64,000 nucleotides of DNA from NCBI GenBank assembly GCA_025451845.1, contig JANWJS010000028.1, positions 154,189 through 218,188 on the forward strand, read 5' to 3'. The position numbers were made by a program, and so were the translations under genes. Origin of the DNA: Steroidobacteraceae bacterium (GTDB taxonomy: Bacteria > Pseudomonadota > Gammaproteobacteria > Steroidobacterales > Steroidobacteraceae). Below are positions 31,002 to 40,013 of this stretch, piece by piece (the first letter of the stretch is position 1; each line of letters opens with the position of its first letter). A model generated the notes under the pieces. That model searched no databases. It was not told the DNA's origin and was given only the letters and a program-made list of their open reading frames with translations.

Positions 31002-31463
31002 CTAAAGCAAGCTACGGATCTCTGCGCGCGCGGAACCGTCTGCAATCATCAGATAGCCGATCGTGACGGGCAGTCTGAAACGCTGCGGTCCGGCGCTGCC
31101 AGGGTTTACGAGCAGAACGCGGCCGCGCTCGACCACGCTGGGCTTGTGTGAATGACCTGCGACGACAACGTCAAACCGGTCCTCCTCCTCCTCCGGTCCA
31201 ACGGCGAGCTCCTTCAAATCGTGCAGGACGTGAACCCGGACGCCGCCGCGGGTCAGGTCGAGCCACAGCGGCAGCTTATCGGCCCAGCGGCCTCGGTCGT
31301 TGTTTCCGCGTACCGCGCACACCGGGGCTATCACTCGCAGGCGAGCGATCACCTCCTGACTCCCGATATCACCGGCGTGAATGATCCCCTCGACGCCTGC
31401 AAGCGCCGCGAGCGCCTCCGGTCGCAGCAACCCGTGCGTGTCCGAGATCAAGCCGATCCTCAT
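31002..31463 (-). CDS. YfcE/MJ0936-like phosphodiesterase
   Basis: ATG 31463 gives 153 residues opening MRIGLISDTHGLLRPEAL. The metal ligands are visible: D8 and H10 (SDTH), D36 in HAGDIG, N59 in RGNNDRG, H86 (VLHDLKE), and GHSHKP near residue 109, with LLVNPGSAG near the end. Proteins of this type hydrolyse model phosphodiesters with Mn2+; the natural substrate is usually unknown. It is divergent from the next gene, with 70 bases between them. Confidence 0.88.
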   Translation of the reverse strand: MRIGLISDTHGLLRPEALAALAGVEGIIHAGDIGSQEVIARLRVIAPVCAVRGNNDRGRWADKLPLWLDLTRGGVRVHVLHDLKELAVGPEEEEDRFDVVVAGHSHKPSVVERGRVLLVNPGSAGPQRFRLPVTIGYLMIADGSARAEIRSLL

Positions 31464-31533
31464 CCATTCACCCCCCGTCTGCGGGCCTTGTGTCCCACGG
31501 TGTAATCTTAGACGACTGTCTGAGCATGGTTTC

Positions 31534-32466
31534 ATGGGTGACATGCCGTCACGAGCATACCTCCTGTCGCTTCCGGAGCGCGTGATCCGCTCGGCGCTCG
31601 GGCTCAGCGCCGGCCTGCTGCGTGAGGTGGGCGAAGTGGCGCTCCCGCGCGGCGTGCGGCGTAGCCATCTGTACCGGAGCCTGGTAGACGTGACGCTTCG
31701 GTATGTGATTGAGCAGGTCGCGGGCGCCGAAGGGATCTACCCCAGGGCGCAGCCTCAGGCAGGCGATTTTCTCGCGAGGCGCGGAGCCGGTCATGCCATC
31801 GAGCTGCTCGGCATCGTCGCCTTTCGCGTCTCGCCGGTGTGGGTGCTTGCGGCCCTGGCCGACCTCAGCGGCATCGGGCGGCGCCTGATTCCGGAAATTG
31901 CCGCGGCCCTCCAGGCGGAAGGCCTCCTGGAAAAAAGCTCCCGCTTCGAGAGCGTGGATCAGCTGCTGGACGGGCTGGAGAAAACCTCGGCACGGCTGGC
32001 AGAGACGCTCAATACGCCTCCGCTCGATGTCGCAAGCTTGCGCGAGGAATGGAAGGCGATCCGCACTGAGGCAGCCCGCCGGCCGAAGGCGGCTGCGACC
32101 GCACTGCCGCCGCCGCACGCGATCTCCGGCCGCTGGGAGGATATCAAGGCGGAATCGGCGCGGCAGGGGCGATCGATTTTTGAGACCTCATCGCTGTTGA
32201 CAGTCGCCGCCGTACGCGCGTTTCCGGGAGCGGCCCGGCGGCTTTCGGTCTCCGCTCGCGTCGGCGCGAAGCATACGGGAAAGCTATTGTCGGAGGCGAT
32301 CCTCGACCACTACGAGCAGACACTGGCGGAGCTGCGTCAAGTGGGCTATCTCACCTACGCCAAGCGGCAGTTGAGTCCTTACATGCGCGCATGCGTCGAG
32401 CAGTTCTCGCCGCAACGGCGAACCCTGACGCAGCGCCTGTTGGATAAGGTGCGCCATCGAAGCTGA
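31534..32466 (+). CDS. Conserved-looking 310-residue protein of unknown function
   Basis: I do not recognise a named family. ATG 31534 (MGDMPSRAYLLSLPERVIRSALG) and ATG 31543 are both possible starts. The protein is mostly helical and amphipathic, with a hydrophobic stretch AIELLGIVAFRVSPVWVLAALADLSGIG (near residues 89-116) that could touch a membrane, then an ALQAEGLLEKSSRFESVDQLLDGLEKT helix and a basic C terminus. Codon use matches neighbouring core genes, so it is a real gene. It is flanked by convergent and divergent genes, with no operon partner. Confidence 0.75.
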   Translation: MGDMPSRAYLLSLPERVIRSALGLSAGLLREVGEVALPRGVRRSHLYRSLVDVTLRYVIEQVAGAEGIYPRAQPQAGDFLARRGAGHAIELLGIVAFRVSPVWVLAALADLSGIGRRLIPEIAAALQAEGLLEKSSRFESVDQLLDGLEKTSARLAETLNTPPLDVASLREEWKAIRTEAARRPKAAATALPPPHAISGRWEDIKAESARQGRSIFETSSLLTVAAVRAFPGAARRLSVSARVGAKHTGKLLSEAILDHYEQTLAELRQVGYLTYAKRQLSPYMRACVEQFSPQRRTLTQRLLDKVRHRS

Positions 32467-32520
32467 TGGCGTCCTGGCGTGGCGGCAAATGGGTATGCCG
32501 CTTCAGCCCCCCGGAAGCCG

Positions 32521-33138
32521 TCAGGAAGCCAAAACCGATAGTCGCAACGCCTCGCGTGAAGAATAGACATGATCGACCAGCCCCCACTCCTTGGCCTCGG
32601 CCGCTGTCATGAAGTGGTCGCGGTCCAGGGTGCGCTCCACCTCCTCATACGTGCGACCGCAGTGCTTCGCGTAGAGCTCGTTGAGCCGGCGCTTGGTCTT
32701 GACGATGTCTTCCGCGTGCCGCTGGATATCCGACGCCACACCCTGGAATCCGCCCGAAGGCTGATGCACCAGAATGCTGGCGTTGGGCAGTGCAATCCGC
32801 TGTCCCGGCTCACCGGCCATCAGCAGAAACGAACCCATGGAGTAAGCCGTCCCCATGCAGACCGTGGCGACGGGACACTTGATCCACTGCATGGTGTCGT
32901 AGATGGCGAGCCCGCTCGTCACCGCACCGCCCGGTGAGTTGATGTACATGGCGATCGGCTTCTCCGGATTCTCGGACTCCAGAAAGAGCAGCTGCGCATT
33001 CACCAGCACCGCCATCCCATCATCGACCGGCCCGTTCACGAACACGATCCGATCGCGCAGCAGGCGGGAGAAGATATCGAATGCCCGCTCGCCGCGCGAT
33101 GATTGCTCGACCACCATGGGCACGAGATTCGCGCTCAT
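32521..33138 (-). CDS. ClpP-family serine protease (paralogue outside the clpX locus)
   Basis: ATG 33138 gives 205 residues, normal ClpP length. It begins [24 protein letters not shown] as in ClpP1. The triad is intact: S100 in [10 protein letters not shown]125 in HQPSGG, D174 in DRDHFM. The nucleophile loop reads TAYSMGS where most ClpP have QAASMGA, and oligomer-contact residues differ too. The ATG overlaps the SRPBCC stop by one base (TGATG), so translation is coupled to that gene rather than to clpX/tig. It may be a second ClpP with a special role. Confidence 0.88.
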   Translation of the reverse strand: MSANLVPMVVEQSSRGERAFDIFSRLLRDRIVFVNGPVDDGMAVLVNAQLLFLESENPEKPIAMYINSPGGAVTSGLAIYDTMQWIKCPVATVCMGTAYSMGSFLLMAGEPGQRIALPNASILVHQPSGGFQGVASDIQRHAEDIVKTKRRLNELYAKHCGRTYEEVERTLDRDHFMTAAEAKEWGLVDHVYSSREALRLSVLAS

Positions 33139-33692
33139 CAGGCGGCCCGCCGCCAGGAGGTCTGCGCGGCGCAAAACCAGACCGGAGTCCGCAGGCGACG
33201 AGCGCTCGTGATCGGCCTGACGCGGGAGGTGGTCATGGACGGCCTCGCGGCAACGATCCGGAACTCCCCGTGCGTGAGTCGAAGATGGGTGCCCCCCGCC
33301 GGACACGGAGTGAGCTCGACGGTCACAAGGGAATGGACTTCCCGCCCGCCCGAGTCGCCAACTGCACTCTCGCGGTCCCGCCAGCGATAGCGAACCCGGC
33401 GATTGGGCTCAGCAGTCACAATCTCGTAGTCACTGGAGCCGGCGCGGCCGGTCCCGCGGTTTAGGCCTGTCCCGCCGTCGACTCGATCCGGCCTCTGCGC
33501 CGACTCCGTCGCAGGCGGCGGCAACCGGGGCGCGGCCGCGTCGTGCGCCGAGTCAGCCCCCGGGTGATCAGTCGTAGTCAACCACGCCTCGAGCAGCCGA
33601 GGCTCCGTCAACGCGCGCCAGACCTTCTCCAGCGGCTCGTCGAAGTCACACTCGAACACCAGGACGTCCGAGGAATCCGGCACGGCCTTCAT
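33138..33692 (-). CDS. SRPBCC/AHSA1-like ligand-binding protein
   Basis: ATG 33692 overlaps the ArsR stop (TGATG) and gives 184 residues. The N terminus ([29 protein letters not shown]) and middle ([18 protein letters not shown] ... [22 protein letters not shown]) match the AHSA1 branch of the SRPBCC superfamily, often paired with ArsR regulators. A ~35-residue insertion rich in Pro/Ala/Gly sits between them. After LTHGEF the expected long C-terminal helix is not seen; the tail is Arg/Thr/Ser-rich, which may reflect a frameshift. Ligand unknown. Confidence 0.7.
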   Translation of the reverse strand: MKAVPDSSDVLVFECDFDEPLEKVWRALTEPRLLEAWLTTTDHPGADSAHDAAAPRLPPPATESAQRPDRVDGGTGLNRGTGRAGSSDYEIVTAEPNRRVRYRWRDRESAVGDSGGREVHSLVTVELTPCPAGGTHLRLTHGEFRIVAARPSMTTSRVRPITSARRLRTPVWFCAAQTSWRRAA

Positions 33693-34003
33693 CAGTCGAT
33701 CTCCTTCAAGACTCGCTTCAGCTTCTGCAGGCGCTCCGGCCAGAACAGCCGATAACGCTCCATCCACAGCGCGAGCGGCTCCAGGCCGGTTGGGTCGGAG
33801 CGGTAGTAGGCCCTACGCCCTTCGCGGCGCTCGCTCACCAATCCCGCCCGCCGCAAGGCGGCCAGGTGCTGGGAAATCGCCGGCTGCGATACCGGAAACC
33901 CGGCCGTGATCTGCGCCACATTCATCTCGCGCCGGCAGAGGCGCTCGAAGACCGCGCGGCGCGTCGGGTCGGCCAACGCCTGAAATACCTGCGACTCGAC
34001 CAT
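33692..34003 (-). CDS. ArsR-family transcriptional regulator
   Basis: The 103-residue winged-helix protein reads VFQALADPTRRAVFERLCRREMNVAQI, then recognition-helix segment VSQPAISQHLAALRRAGLV and wing RREGRRAYYRSD. It lacks the ELCVCD metal site, so it belongs to the non-metal ArsR branch typically paired with an SRPBCC protein. It probably controls its own three-gene operon (arsR-SRPBCC-clpP). The start is 78 bases from the end of dnaE2. Confidence 0.88.
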   Translation of the reverse strand: MVESQVFQALADPTRRAVFERLCRREMNVAQITAGFPVSQPAISQHLAALRRAGLVSERREGRRAYYRSDPTGLEPLALWMERYRLFWPERLQKLKRVLKEID

Positions 34004-34080
34004 GCATAATCATAAGCGCGTACTTATATGAAATGCAAGACGGTCGTCGCTACGCCATATTCCGAGCATGTCTGAGAAGA

Positions 34081-37000
34081 TCAGTGAAAATCGCGTGAAC
34101 GGGTGATCAGCTGCCCAAGCAGGGGTGATCGGTCGAACAGCCGGTGGGCGACGACGTGCGTGACGCCTTCTTGTCGCTGCAGCTCGCCATGAACCTCCAG
34201 TAGTCGTGATTCCACGAGCGCACGGCGGTACTCGTCCCCTATCCGTTCCCATACGATGATGTTCACCTGCCCTGTCTCGTCCTCCAGAGTGAGGAAGGTC
34301 ACACCACTCGCGGTACCCGGACGTTGACGCATGAGAACGATGCCTGCCGTGCGTACCGGCGTCCCATGCGCAACGCCATCCAAATCGCGCGCGCTTAGTA
34401 GACGCTTGGATTGCAGCGATGCACGCAACAATGCCAACGGGTGGCGGCCCAAGGTGAGCCCCACAGAAGCATAGTCGGCGACGATACGCTCCCCTTCCGT
34501 GGGAGTCCGCAACAACGGAGTCGGCTCAAGAGCTGCTTCATGTGTATCGACCAGAGCGGCTTCCAGCGGCAACGGCCGCTCCGTCCCCGCGACCTCCCAG
34601 AAAGCCAGATGACGGTTGCCGCTCAACGCGGCGAATGCGCCAGCGGCAGCCAGTGCCTCCAGGTCCCCCCGGTCAAGCGCAGCGCGAGCTGCCAGATCCT
34701 GTACGCTTGCGAACGGTTGATGCAGGCGAGCCTCGATGAGACGGTCAGCACCGCTTTGCGAAAGCGACTTGACCAGCCTCAAGCCCAACCGCAGTGCCGG
34801 ATGACCATCCTCCCTCCGCTCCAGCGTGCAGTCCCACACGCTCATACAGACATCGACGGGCCGTACCTCCGCCCCGTGCGTCCGTGCATCTCGGACGAGC
34901 TGCGCCGGCGCATAAAAGCCCATGGGCTGGCTATTGAGCAGTGCTGCCGTGAAAGCTGCCGGTTCGTGACATTTGAGCCAGGCGGAATCGTACGCCAGCA
35001 GTGCGAAGCTTGCACTGTGAGACTCAGGGAAGCCGTACTCACCAAACCCCAACATCTGTTGATACAGCCGCTCCGCGAATTCGTCCGCGTAGCCGCGGCT
35101 CTTCATCCCCCCGATCAGCTTCTCGCGGAAGTGCTCGATCCCGCCGCTTCGCTTCCACGCGCCCATCGCGCGGCGCAGCGCGTCGGCCTCCCCGGGCGTG
35201 AAACCCGCGGCCGCGATGGCGAGCTGCATCACCTGCTCCTGGAAGATCGGCACGCCGAGGGTGCGCTTCAACACCGCTCCGACCTCGGTTGAGGGATAGC
35301 TCATCGGCTCGCCGGACTGCCGGCGTTTCAGGTACGGATGCACCATGTCGCCCTGGATGGGGCCAGGCCGGACGATCGCGATCTCGATGACGAGGTCGTA
35401 ATAGCAGCGCGGCTGCAGGCGTGGCAGCATCGCCATCTGCGCGCGCGACTCGATCTGGAAGACACCGATGGTGTCGGCGCGGGAGATCATCTCGTAGACC
35501 TCCGGCGCTTCCGCCGGTAGGCCGCCGAGGGCATGCTGGGTACCGCGGAAGGCGTTGACCAGGTCGAATGACTTGCGCAAGGCGGTCAGCATTCCCAACG
35601 CCAGCAGGTCAACCTTGAGGAGGCCGAGGTCGTTGAGATCGTCCTTGTCCCACTGCACCACGGTGCGGCCCTTCATGGTCGCGTTCTCGATGGGCACCAG
35701 CTCCTCGAGCGCCCCTTCCGAGATCACGAACCCGCCGACGTGTTGGGAAAGATGGCGCGGAAAGCCCGGGAAGGCGACCAGCTCGTGCGCCAGGGGCAGC
35801 AGCCTTGCAAGCATCGGGCCGTCGGGATCGAAGCCCGCCTCGCGCAGCCGCTCGCGCATGACCTCTCCCCCGTCCCACCACTGGATGACCTTGGTGAGCC
35901 GCGCGCACTCCTCGGGATCGAGGCCGAAGACCTTGCCGAGATCGCGCAGCGCGCTTCGCGGCCGGTACATGATCACCGTCGCCGCGATCGCCGCCCGCTC
36001 ACGGCCGTACTTCTCGTAGACGTACTGGATGACCTCCTCGCGCCGCTCGTGCTCGAAATCGATGTCGATGTCGGGCGGCTCGTTGCGCTCGCGGGAGATG
36101 AATCGCTCGAAAAGCAGCGATGCGCCGCGCAGCGGATCGACCGAGGTCACCCCCAGGCAGTAGCAGACGCGGGAGTTGGCGGCAGAGCCCCTGCCCTGAC
36201 ACAAAATTTTCTTGCTGCGAGCGAAGGCGACGATATCGTGCACGGTCAGGAAGTACGGCTCGTAGCGCAGGTCCGCGATGAGGGCGAGCTCGTGCTCGAT
36301 GGCGGCACGCTCACCGTCCGGCACGCCTTGCGGCCAGCGCCAGCGCGCTCCCGCCTCCGTCAGCTTGCGCAGGTGACTCGTCGGCGTCTCACCGGGAGGC
36401 ACGAGCTCATGCGGATACTCGTAGCGCAGTTCCTCCAGGGAGAAAGTGCATCGTCTGGCAATGGCTACCGTCTCTTCGAGCAGCTCGCGCGGATAGAGCT
36501 TGGCCAGGCGCGCGCGCTCACGCAGATAGCGCTCGCCATTGGGGTAGAGCTTGCTGCCGGCTTCCCAGATGGGCACGTTGTGCCGGATTGCGGTGACCGC
36601 GTCTTGCAGCCTGCGGCGTGCGCGCACGTGCATGTGGACATCGCCGCTGGCAACCAGCGGCAGCTGGCGCTCCCGGCCGATCCGCTGCAGCGCCTGCAGA
36701 TGCTCGCGATCCGTGCCACCTCGAAGCAACTCGACGGCGATCCACAACTTGTCGGAGAAGCGCTCATCGAGCCAGCGGGCCTCCTCGAGGCGCGCTTCTT
36801 CGGAGGACGGATCCTGAGGCAGCCAGAGAATGAGACAGTGCTCGAGCCCGTTCTCCTCCAGGTCCGCGCGCGTCAAGGAGTATCCGCCTTTCGCGGCGGC
36901 ACGCCGGCCGCGGGTGATGAGCCGGCAGAGCCGGCCATAGCCGCGCCGATCGGTGGCGAGCGCCACCAGCTTCAGCCCGCAGGTAAGGTGCAGCTCCGCC

Positions 37001-37203
37001 CCGATGATCAGCTTCAGCTGCTGGCCCTTCGCCGCCACGTGGGCGCGCACCACACCGGCGACGGAGCACTCGTCCGTGATGGCGAGCGCCTCGTAGCCCA
37101 ACTCGACCGCCTGGCCCACGAGCTCGTGCGGATGCGATGCCCCGCGCAGGAAGGTGAAGTGGGTCAGGCAGTGCAGCTCAGCGTAGGGAACCTCGGACCT
37201 CAA
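34081..37203 (-). CDS. dnaE2: Error-prone DNA polymerase DnaE2
   Basis: The TTG at 37203 overlaps the imuB stop (TTGA), follows GGAGTG, and yields 1040 residues starting RSEVPYAELHCLTHFTFLRGASHP; longer frames overlap imuB. The PHP domain (ALAITDECSVAGVV) is followed by the polymerase core with CQGRGSAANS and the catalytic PDIDIDFEHERREEVIQY, a helix-hairpin region and a C-terminal OB fold (GIVLMRQRPGTASGVTFLTLEDETG). It lacks the beta-binding tail that replicative DnaE has; ImuB provides this. It is the translesion polymerase of the SOS mutasome. Confidence 0.96.
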   Translation of the reverse strand: MRSEVPYAELHCLTHFTFLRGASHPHELVGQAVELGYEALAITDECSVAGVVRAHVAAKGQQLKLIIGAELHLTCGLKLVALATDRRGYGRLCRLITRGRRAAAKGGYSLTRADLEENGLEHCLILWLPQDPSSEEARLEEARWLDERFSDKLWIAVELLRGGTDREHLQALQRIGRERQLPLVASGDVHMHVRARRRLQDAVTAIRHNVPIWEAGSKLYPNGERYLRERARLAKLYPRELLEETVAIARRCTFSLEELRYEYPHELVPPGETPTSHLRKLTEAGARWRWPQGVPDGERAAIEHELALIADLRYEPYFLTVHDIVAFARSKKILCQGRGSAANSRVCYCLGVTSVDPLRGASLLFERFISRERNEPPDIDIDFEHERREEVIQYVYEKYGRERAAIAATVIMYRPRSALRDLGKVFGLDPEECARLTKVIQWWDGGEVMRERLREAGFDPDGPMLARLLPLAHELVAFPGFPRHLSQHVGGFVISEGALEELVPIENATMKGRTVVQWDKDDLNDLGLLKVDLLALGMLTALRKSFDLVNAFRGTQHALGGLPAEAPEVYEMISRADTIGVFQIESRAQMAMLPRLQPRCYYDLVIEIAIVRPGPIQGDMVHPYLKRRQSGEPMSYPSTEVGAVLKRTLGVPIFQEQVMQLAIAAAGFTPGEADALRRAMGAWKRSGGIEHFREKLIGGMKSRGYADEFAERLYQQMLGFGEYGFPESHSASFALLAYDSAWLKCHEPAAFTAALLNSQPMGFYAPAQLVRDARTHGAEVRPVDVCMSVWDCTLERREDGHPALRLGLRLVKSLSQSGADRLIEARLHQPFASVQDLAARAALDRGDLEALAAAGAFAALSGNRHLAFWEVAGTERPLPLEAALVDTHEAALEPTPLLRTPTEGERIVADYASVGLTLGRHPLALLRASLQSKRLLSARDLDGVAHGTPVRTAGIVLMRQRPGTASGVTFLTLEDETGQVNIIVWERIGDEYRRALVESRLLEVHGELQRQEGVTHVVAHRLFDRSPLLGQLITRSRDFH

Positions 37204-38672
37204 CCGAACACTCCATGAAGGAACCACCGGTGCGGCAGCTCGCGCTCGCGGAACACCCACAGGCGCGCGCCGCGGGCATCGACCGCCGTGTAGTAGTCAC
37301 GCGCGATCTCATGGCCATCCCACCAACCGGTCTCGATCCGCTCCGCCTCACCGAGCAACCGCAAAGCTCCGCGCCGCCGTGGCAGGCCGTCGCGCTCGTT
37401 GAGTTGCCGCGGCACGGGCAGCAGCCAGGGAGGGCGGTGGCCAAAGGGCCACGGATCATTTTGCGAGCCGCGCGCAGCCGCCGGCAGGGTCATGACAGGC
37501 TCCCTCACCTGCCACGCCGCCTCCGGCCGATGATCCTCAATGACTCGAAGACCGTACACCGCCTCGGGCCCGAGCCGCGCCCGCAGCCGCTCGATGAGCT
37601 CCGGCGCCTGCGCGGCAGCGCCGCCGCCATGCTCTCCGGGCTGCCAGAGCTCGCCGGAGGCGAGTATGCGCGACACCAGCGGCCCCGAGCGCAGCTCACA
37701 GGCGCGCACCGGCTGCGGCAGGACGAGGGCGTTCAGGCGCTCCCCGAGCAAGGTGGCCAGTTGCACCGCATCAGCGAGCGGTGCGGCGAGCCGCAGCACG
37801 CAGCGGGTCGGCGGGATGCCGCGATGCCGCAATCGGCATTCGAGGGTCAACACTCCGCACTGGCGCGCCTGCAGGAATTCACCGAGCTGCGCGAGCAGCG
37901 GCGTGAGCACCGCCAGGAGCGCCGCGTGACTTTCCAACTCATAGATCAGCTCGCGGCGGCGGCGGAAGCGGGGGCGCACCTCGAAGCGATCCTTGAGATC
38001 GCTCACGCGGCCGATCAGCCGATCCAGTGTTTGCAGTTGCACGGTGCCAAAGCGCCGCGCGAAGCCGGCACGCGGCAACCGAAGTGCCTCACCGATGGTC
38101 CGTACGCCGATGCGCGCGAGACGATTCAGCGTGTCCTGTGGCCATCGCAGTGCCGCAAGCGGCAGGGGCGAGAGTTTGCCGACGAGCTGCGCGAGATCCG
38201 TAATGGTCAGCACGGCAGCAGAGTCAGCGGTCCGCGATGGAGAGACGCCGAGCTTGCGGCCGGCCCGCGCCAGTGCCAATGCGGCAAGAGGAGTGGGTGC
38301 CACCGCAAGCATGCAAGGCATTTGCAGACGCGAGCACTCGCCCGCCATTTCCCGGCTCAACCCTGCCACGCCGCCGAAAAGATGCAGGCTTCCTTTGATC
38401 TCGAGCAGCAGACTGTCGGGCGGATCGAGACTGACCCTGGGAGTGAGCCGCTGCGCCCGGGCCCCCAGGCGCTCGAGGTTCTGTTGTGCCGGTGGAGAAG
38501 GCGATGCCAGGTGCACGGCCAACCACAGCTCCGCAGGAGCGATCGTCGCCGCATCGGCGCGGCCGACGATCGGGTGAAGCAGATCACCGGATCGAGATGC
38601 AGGCGCCTGCCGCGGTGCCGGTGCGGCCGCGCTGTCCTCTAAAGGAAGCTCGAGTGCTCTGCGGTGTCGCAT
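37200..38672 (-). CDS. imuB: ImuB, Y-family polymerase-like mutasome hub
   Basis: The 490-residue protein resembles Y-family polymerases: ELWLAVHLASPSPPA in the first palm strand, then LEIKGSLHLFGG, LALARAG, and helix-hairpin segments with LNRLARIGVRTIGEALRLPRAGFARRFG. The catalytic acidic residues of active Y polymerases are missing, as in ImuB generally: the first position reads HLASP. ImuB is catalytically dead and tethers DnaE2 to the beta clamp. Spacing to imuA is six bases; its stop overlaps dnaE2. Confidence 0.92.
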   Translation of the reverse strand: MRHRRALELPLEDSAAAPAPRQAPASRSGDLLHPIVGRADAATIAPAELWLAVHLASPSPPAQQNLERLGARAQRLTPRVSLDPPDSLLLEIKGSLHLFGGVAGLSREMAGECSRLQMPCMLAVAPTPLAALALARAGRKLGVSPSRTADSAAVLTITDLAQLVGKLSPLPLAALRWPQDTLNRLARIGVRTIGEALRLPRAGFARRFGTVQLQTLDRLIGRVSDLKDRFEVRPRFRRRRELIYELESHAALLAVLTPLLAQLGEFLQARQCGVLTLECRLRHRGIPPTRCVLRLAAPLADAVQLATLLGERLNALVLPQPVRACELRSGPLVSRILASGELWQPGEHGGGAAAQAPELIERLRARLGPEAVYGLRVIEDHRPEAAWQVREPVMTLPAAARGSQNDPWPFGHRPPWLLPVPRQLNERDGLPRRRGALRLLGEAERIETGWWDGHEIARDYYTAVDARGARLWVFRERELPHRWFLHGVFG

Positions 38673-38678
38673 GGCGCC

Positions 38679-39305
38679 TCACCGAGCGGGGAGCTCGATC
38701 GCGCTCCGTGCGCCACCCCGACTCTTCAGCAGCGTGACCCGCACGCCCGGAGCAGCAGGCTCCACGGCAATCCGCAAGGCCGCCGGCGAGGACTCCCGCG
38801 CCGTCTCCCGCGGCCGGAACAACACACCGAGGGTGGCCCCCTGCTCCGCCGCCAGGTGCAGGCGACGGATCTGCCGCGGCAGGGCGTTGCGCAGCCAGGC
38901 CAGCGCGATGTCGCAGGCACCGGAACGCAGCATCTGCTCGAAGGCCCAGAGCGCGGATTTTCCTTTGGCATCTTTCCTACGTGCATTCACTACGAGTATC
39001 CGCTCCGGCGCCACGCCGCATTCCGCGAGTGCGGGCGCAAAAGGCTGCAGGGGTGGCGCCACCCATGCGCACCAGCGCGCCTCCGGGCGCCGCGTCATGG
39101 CGGCCAGAGCGGGCAGCAGAAGAGACAGCTCCCCCACCCCGAAGCAGCTCGGGAGGATCTCGATCAGGCCGGTATGAGGCCAGCCTCCCCCGGGCAAACC
39201 CTCATCGAGAGCCGGGAACCCGGTAGACAATGTCCTCGTCCGCGCGGCACTGCGCCCTCGCCAGATGGCGGGATGCTCGAGAAGTCGGGAGAGATCCCGG
39301 GCCAT
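38679..39305 (-). CDS. imuA: ImuA (SulA/RecA-like mutasome subunit)
   Basis: The 208-residue product opens MARDLSRLLEHPAIWRGRSA and includes TLSTGFPALDEGLPGGGWPHTGLIEIL, the RecA/SulA-like signature of ImuA, where the nucleotide loop region reads PSCFGVGELSLLLPAL without a classic Walker A. Later ILVVNARRKDAKGKSALWAFEQMLRSG is also typical. ImuA works with ImuB and DnaE2 in damage-induced mutagenesis. It follows lexA by 40 bases in the same direction and is expected to be LexA-controlled. Confidence 0.9.
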   Translation of the reverse strand: MARDLSRLLEHPAIWRGRSAARTRTLSTGFPALDEGLPGGGWPHTGLIEILPSCFGVGELSLLLPALAAMTRRPEARWCAWVAPPLQPFAPALAECGVAPERILVVNARRKDAKGKSALWAFEQMLRSGACDIALAWLRNALPRQIRRLHLAAEQGATLGVLFRPRETARESSPAALRIAVEPAAPGVRVTLLKSRGGARSAIELPAR

Positions 39306-39311
39306 AGCAGG

Positions 39312-39353
39312 ACCTGGGCATTTACTACATCGACCTGCGCATTTACTACATCA
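39312..39353 (-). repeat. 21-bp tandem duplication at the lexA-imuA junction
   Basis: The minus strand has GATGTAGTAAATGCGCAGGTC directly followed by GATGTAGTAAATGCCCAGGTC in the gap, 20 of 21 bases identical. The first copy contains the last codon and stop of lexA (ATG TAG); the second recreates ATG TAG TAA about 21 bases later, just before imuA. Confidence 0.9.
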
Positions 39354-39969
39354 ATCCGTGGGTCTTCCCCCGGCGCAGCACCCCGACCACGATGCCTTCG
39401 ATAAGCAGCGGTTGCTCCTTGAGGTCCACCTTGATCGGCTCGAAGTCACTGTTCTCCGGCAGTAACCAAACCACGGAGCCTTCCTGACGGTAGCGCTTCA
39501 CGGTGACCTCGTTCTCCAGGCGTGCCACGACGATCTGGCGGCTGCGCACTTCCGCGGTACGGTGAACCGCCACCAGGTCGCCATCGAGAATACCGGCGTC
39601 CTTCATGCTCATGCCGGTGACCTGGAGAAGGTAATGCGGCCGCGGCTGAAAAAGGCCCGGATCGATCTGCAGGCGGGCTTCGAAGTTCTCTTCCGAGAAG
39701 ATCGGCTTACCGGCGGCGACGCGCCCGATGAGCGGCAGGCCTATCTGCTCACGGATGGTGTCTTTGAGCTGGATGCCGCGCGAGGCGCCCGGCACGAGCG
39801 CGATGACACCCTTGCGGGCCAGGGCACGCAGGTGGTCCTCGGCGGCGTTGGGAGACCTGAAACCGAGCTCGCGGGCGATCTCCGCCCGGGTGGGAGGCAT
39901 GCCGGTATCAGAAATGAAGCGCTGAACCAGGCGCAGAATTTGCATCTGGCGCGGAGTGAGGTCGGACAT
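39346..39969 (-). CDS. lexA: LexA repressor
   Basis: ATG 39969 gives 207 residues beginning [18 protein letters not shown]; an earlier ATG (39987) would overlap a likely operator. The winged-helix DNA-binding part has [30 protein letters not shown]. The cleavage site is AG in [10 protein letters not shown], the catalytic Ser in GMSMKDAGI and the Lys in VTVKRY. RecA-stimulated self-cleavage releases the SOS regulon. It heads the lexA-imuA-imuB-dnaE2 cassette, an arrangement known from Pseudomonas, Xanthomonas and others. Confidence 0.95.
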   Translation of the reverse strand: MSDLTPRQMQILRLVQRFISDTGMPPTRAEIARELGFRSPNAAEDHLRALARKGVIALVPGASRGIQLKDTIREQIGLPLIGRVAAGKPIFSEENFEARLQIDPGLFQPRPHYLLQVTGMSMKDAGILDGDLVAVHRTAEVRSRQIVVARLENEVTVKRYRQEGSVVWLLPENSDFEPIKVDLKEQPLLIEGIVVGVLRRGKTHGLM

Positions 39970-39979
39970 ATTGTGCTGC

Positions 39980-40013
39980 CTGTTCATTTATACACCACTG
40001 CAATTATATCCAG
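39980..40013 (-). promoter_or_regulatory. Candidate pair of SOS (LexA) boxes upstream of lexA
   Basis: Plus strand 39980-39995 reads CTGTTCATTTATACAC and 39998-40013 reads CTGCAATTATATCCAG. Each approximates CTGT-N8-ACAG, matching one or both half-sites with an AT-rich centre. Two imperfect boxes close to the lexA start would fit autoregulation. This is a motif match by eye. Confidence 0.5.
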
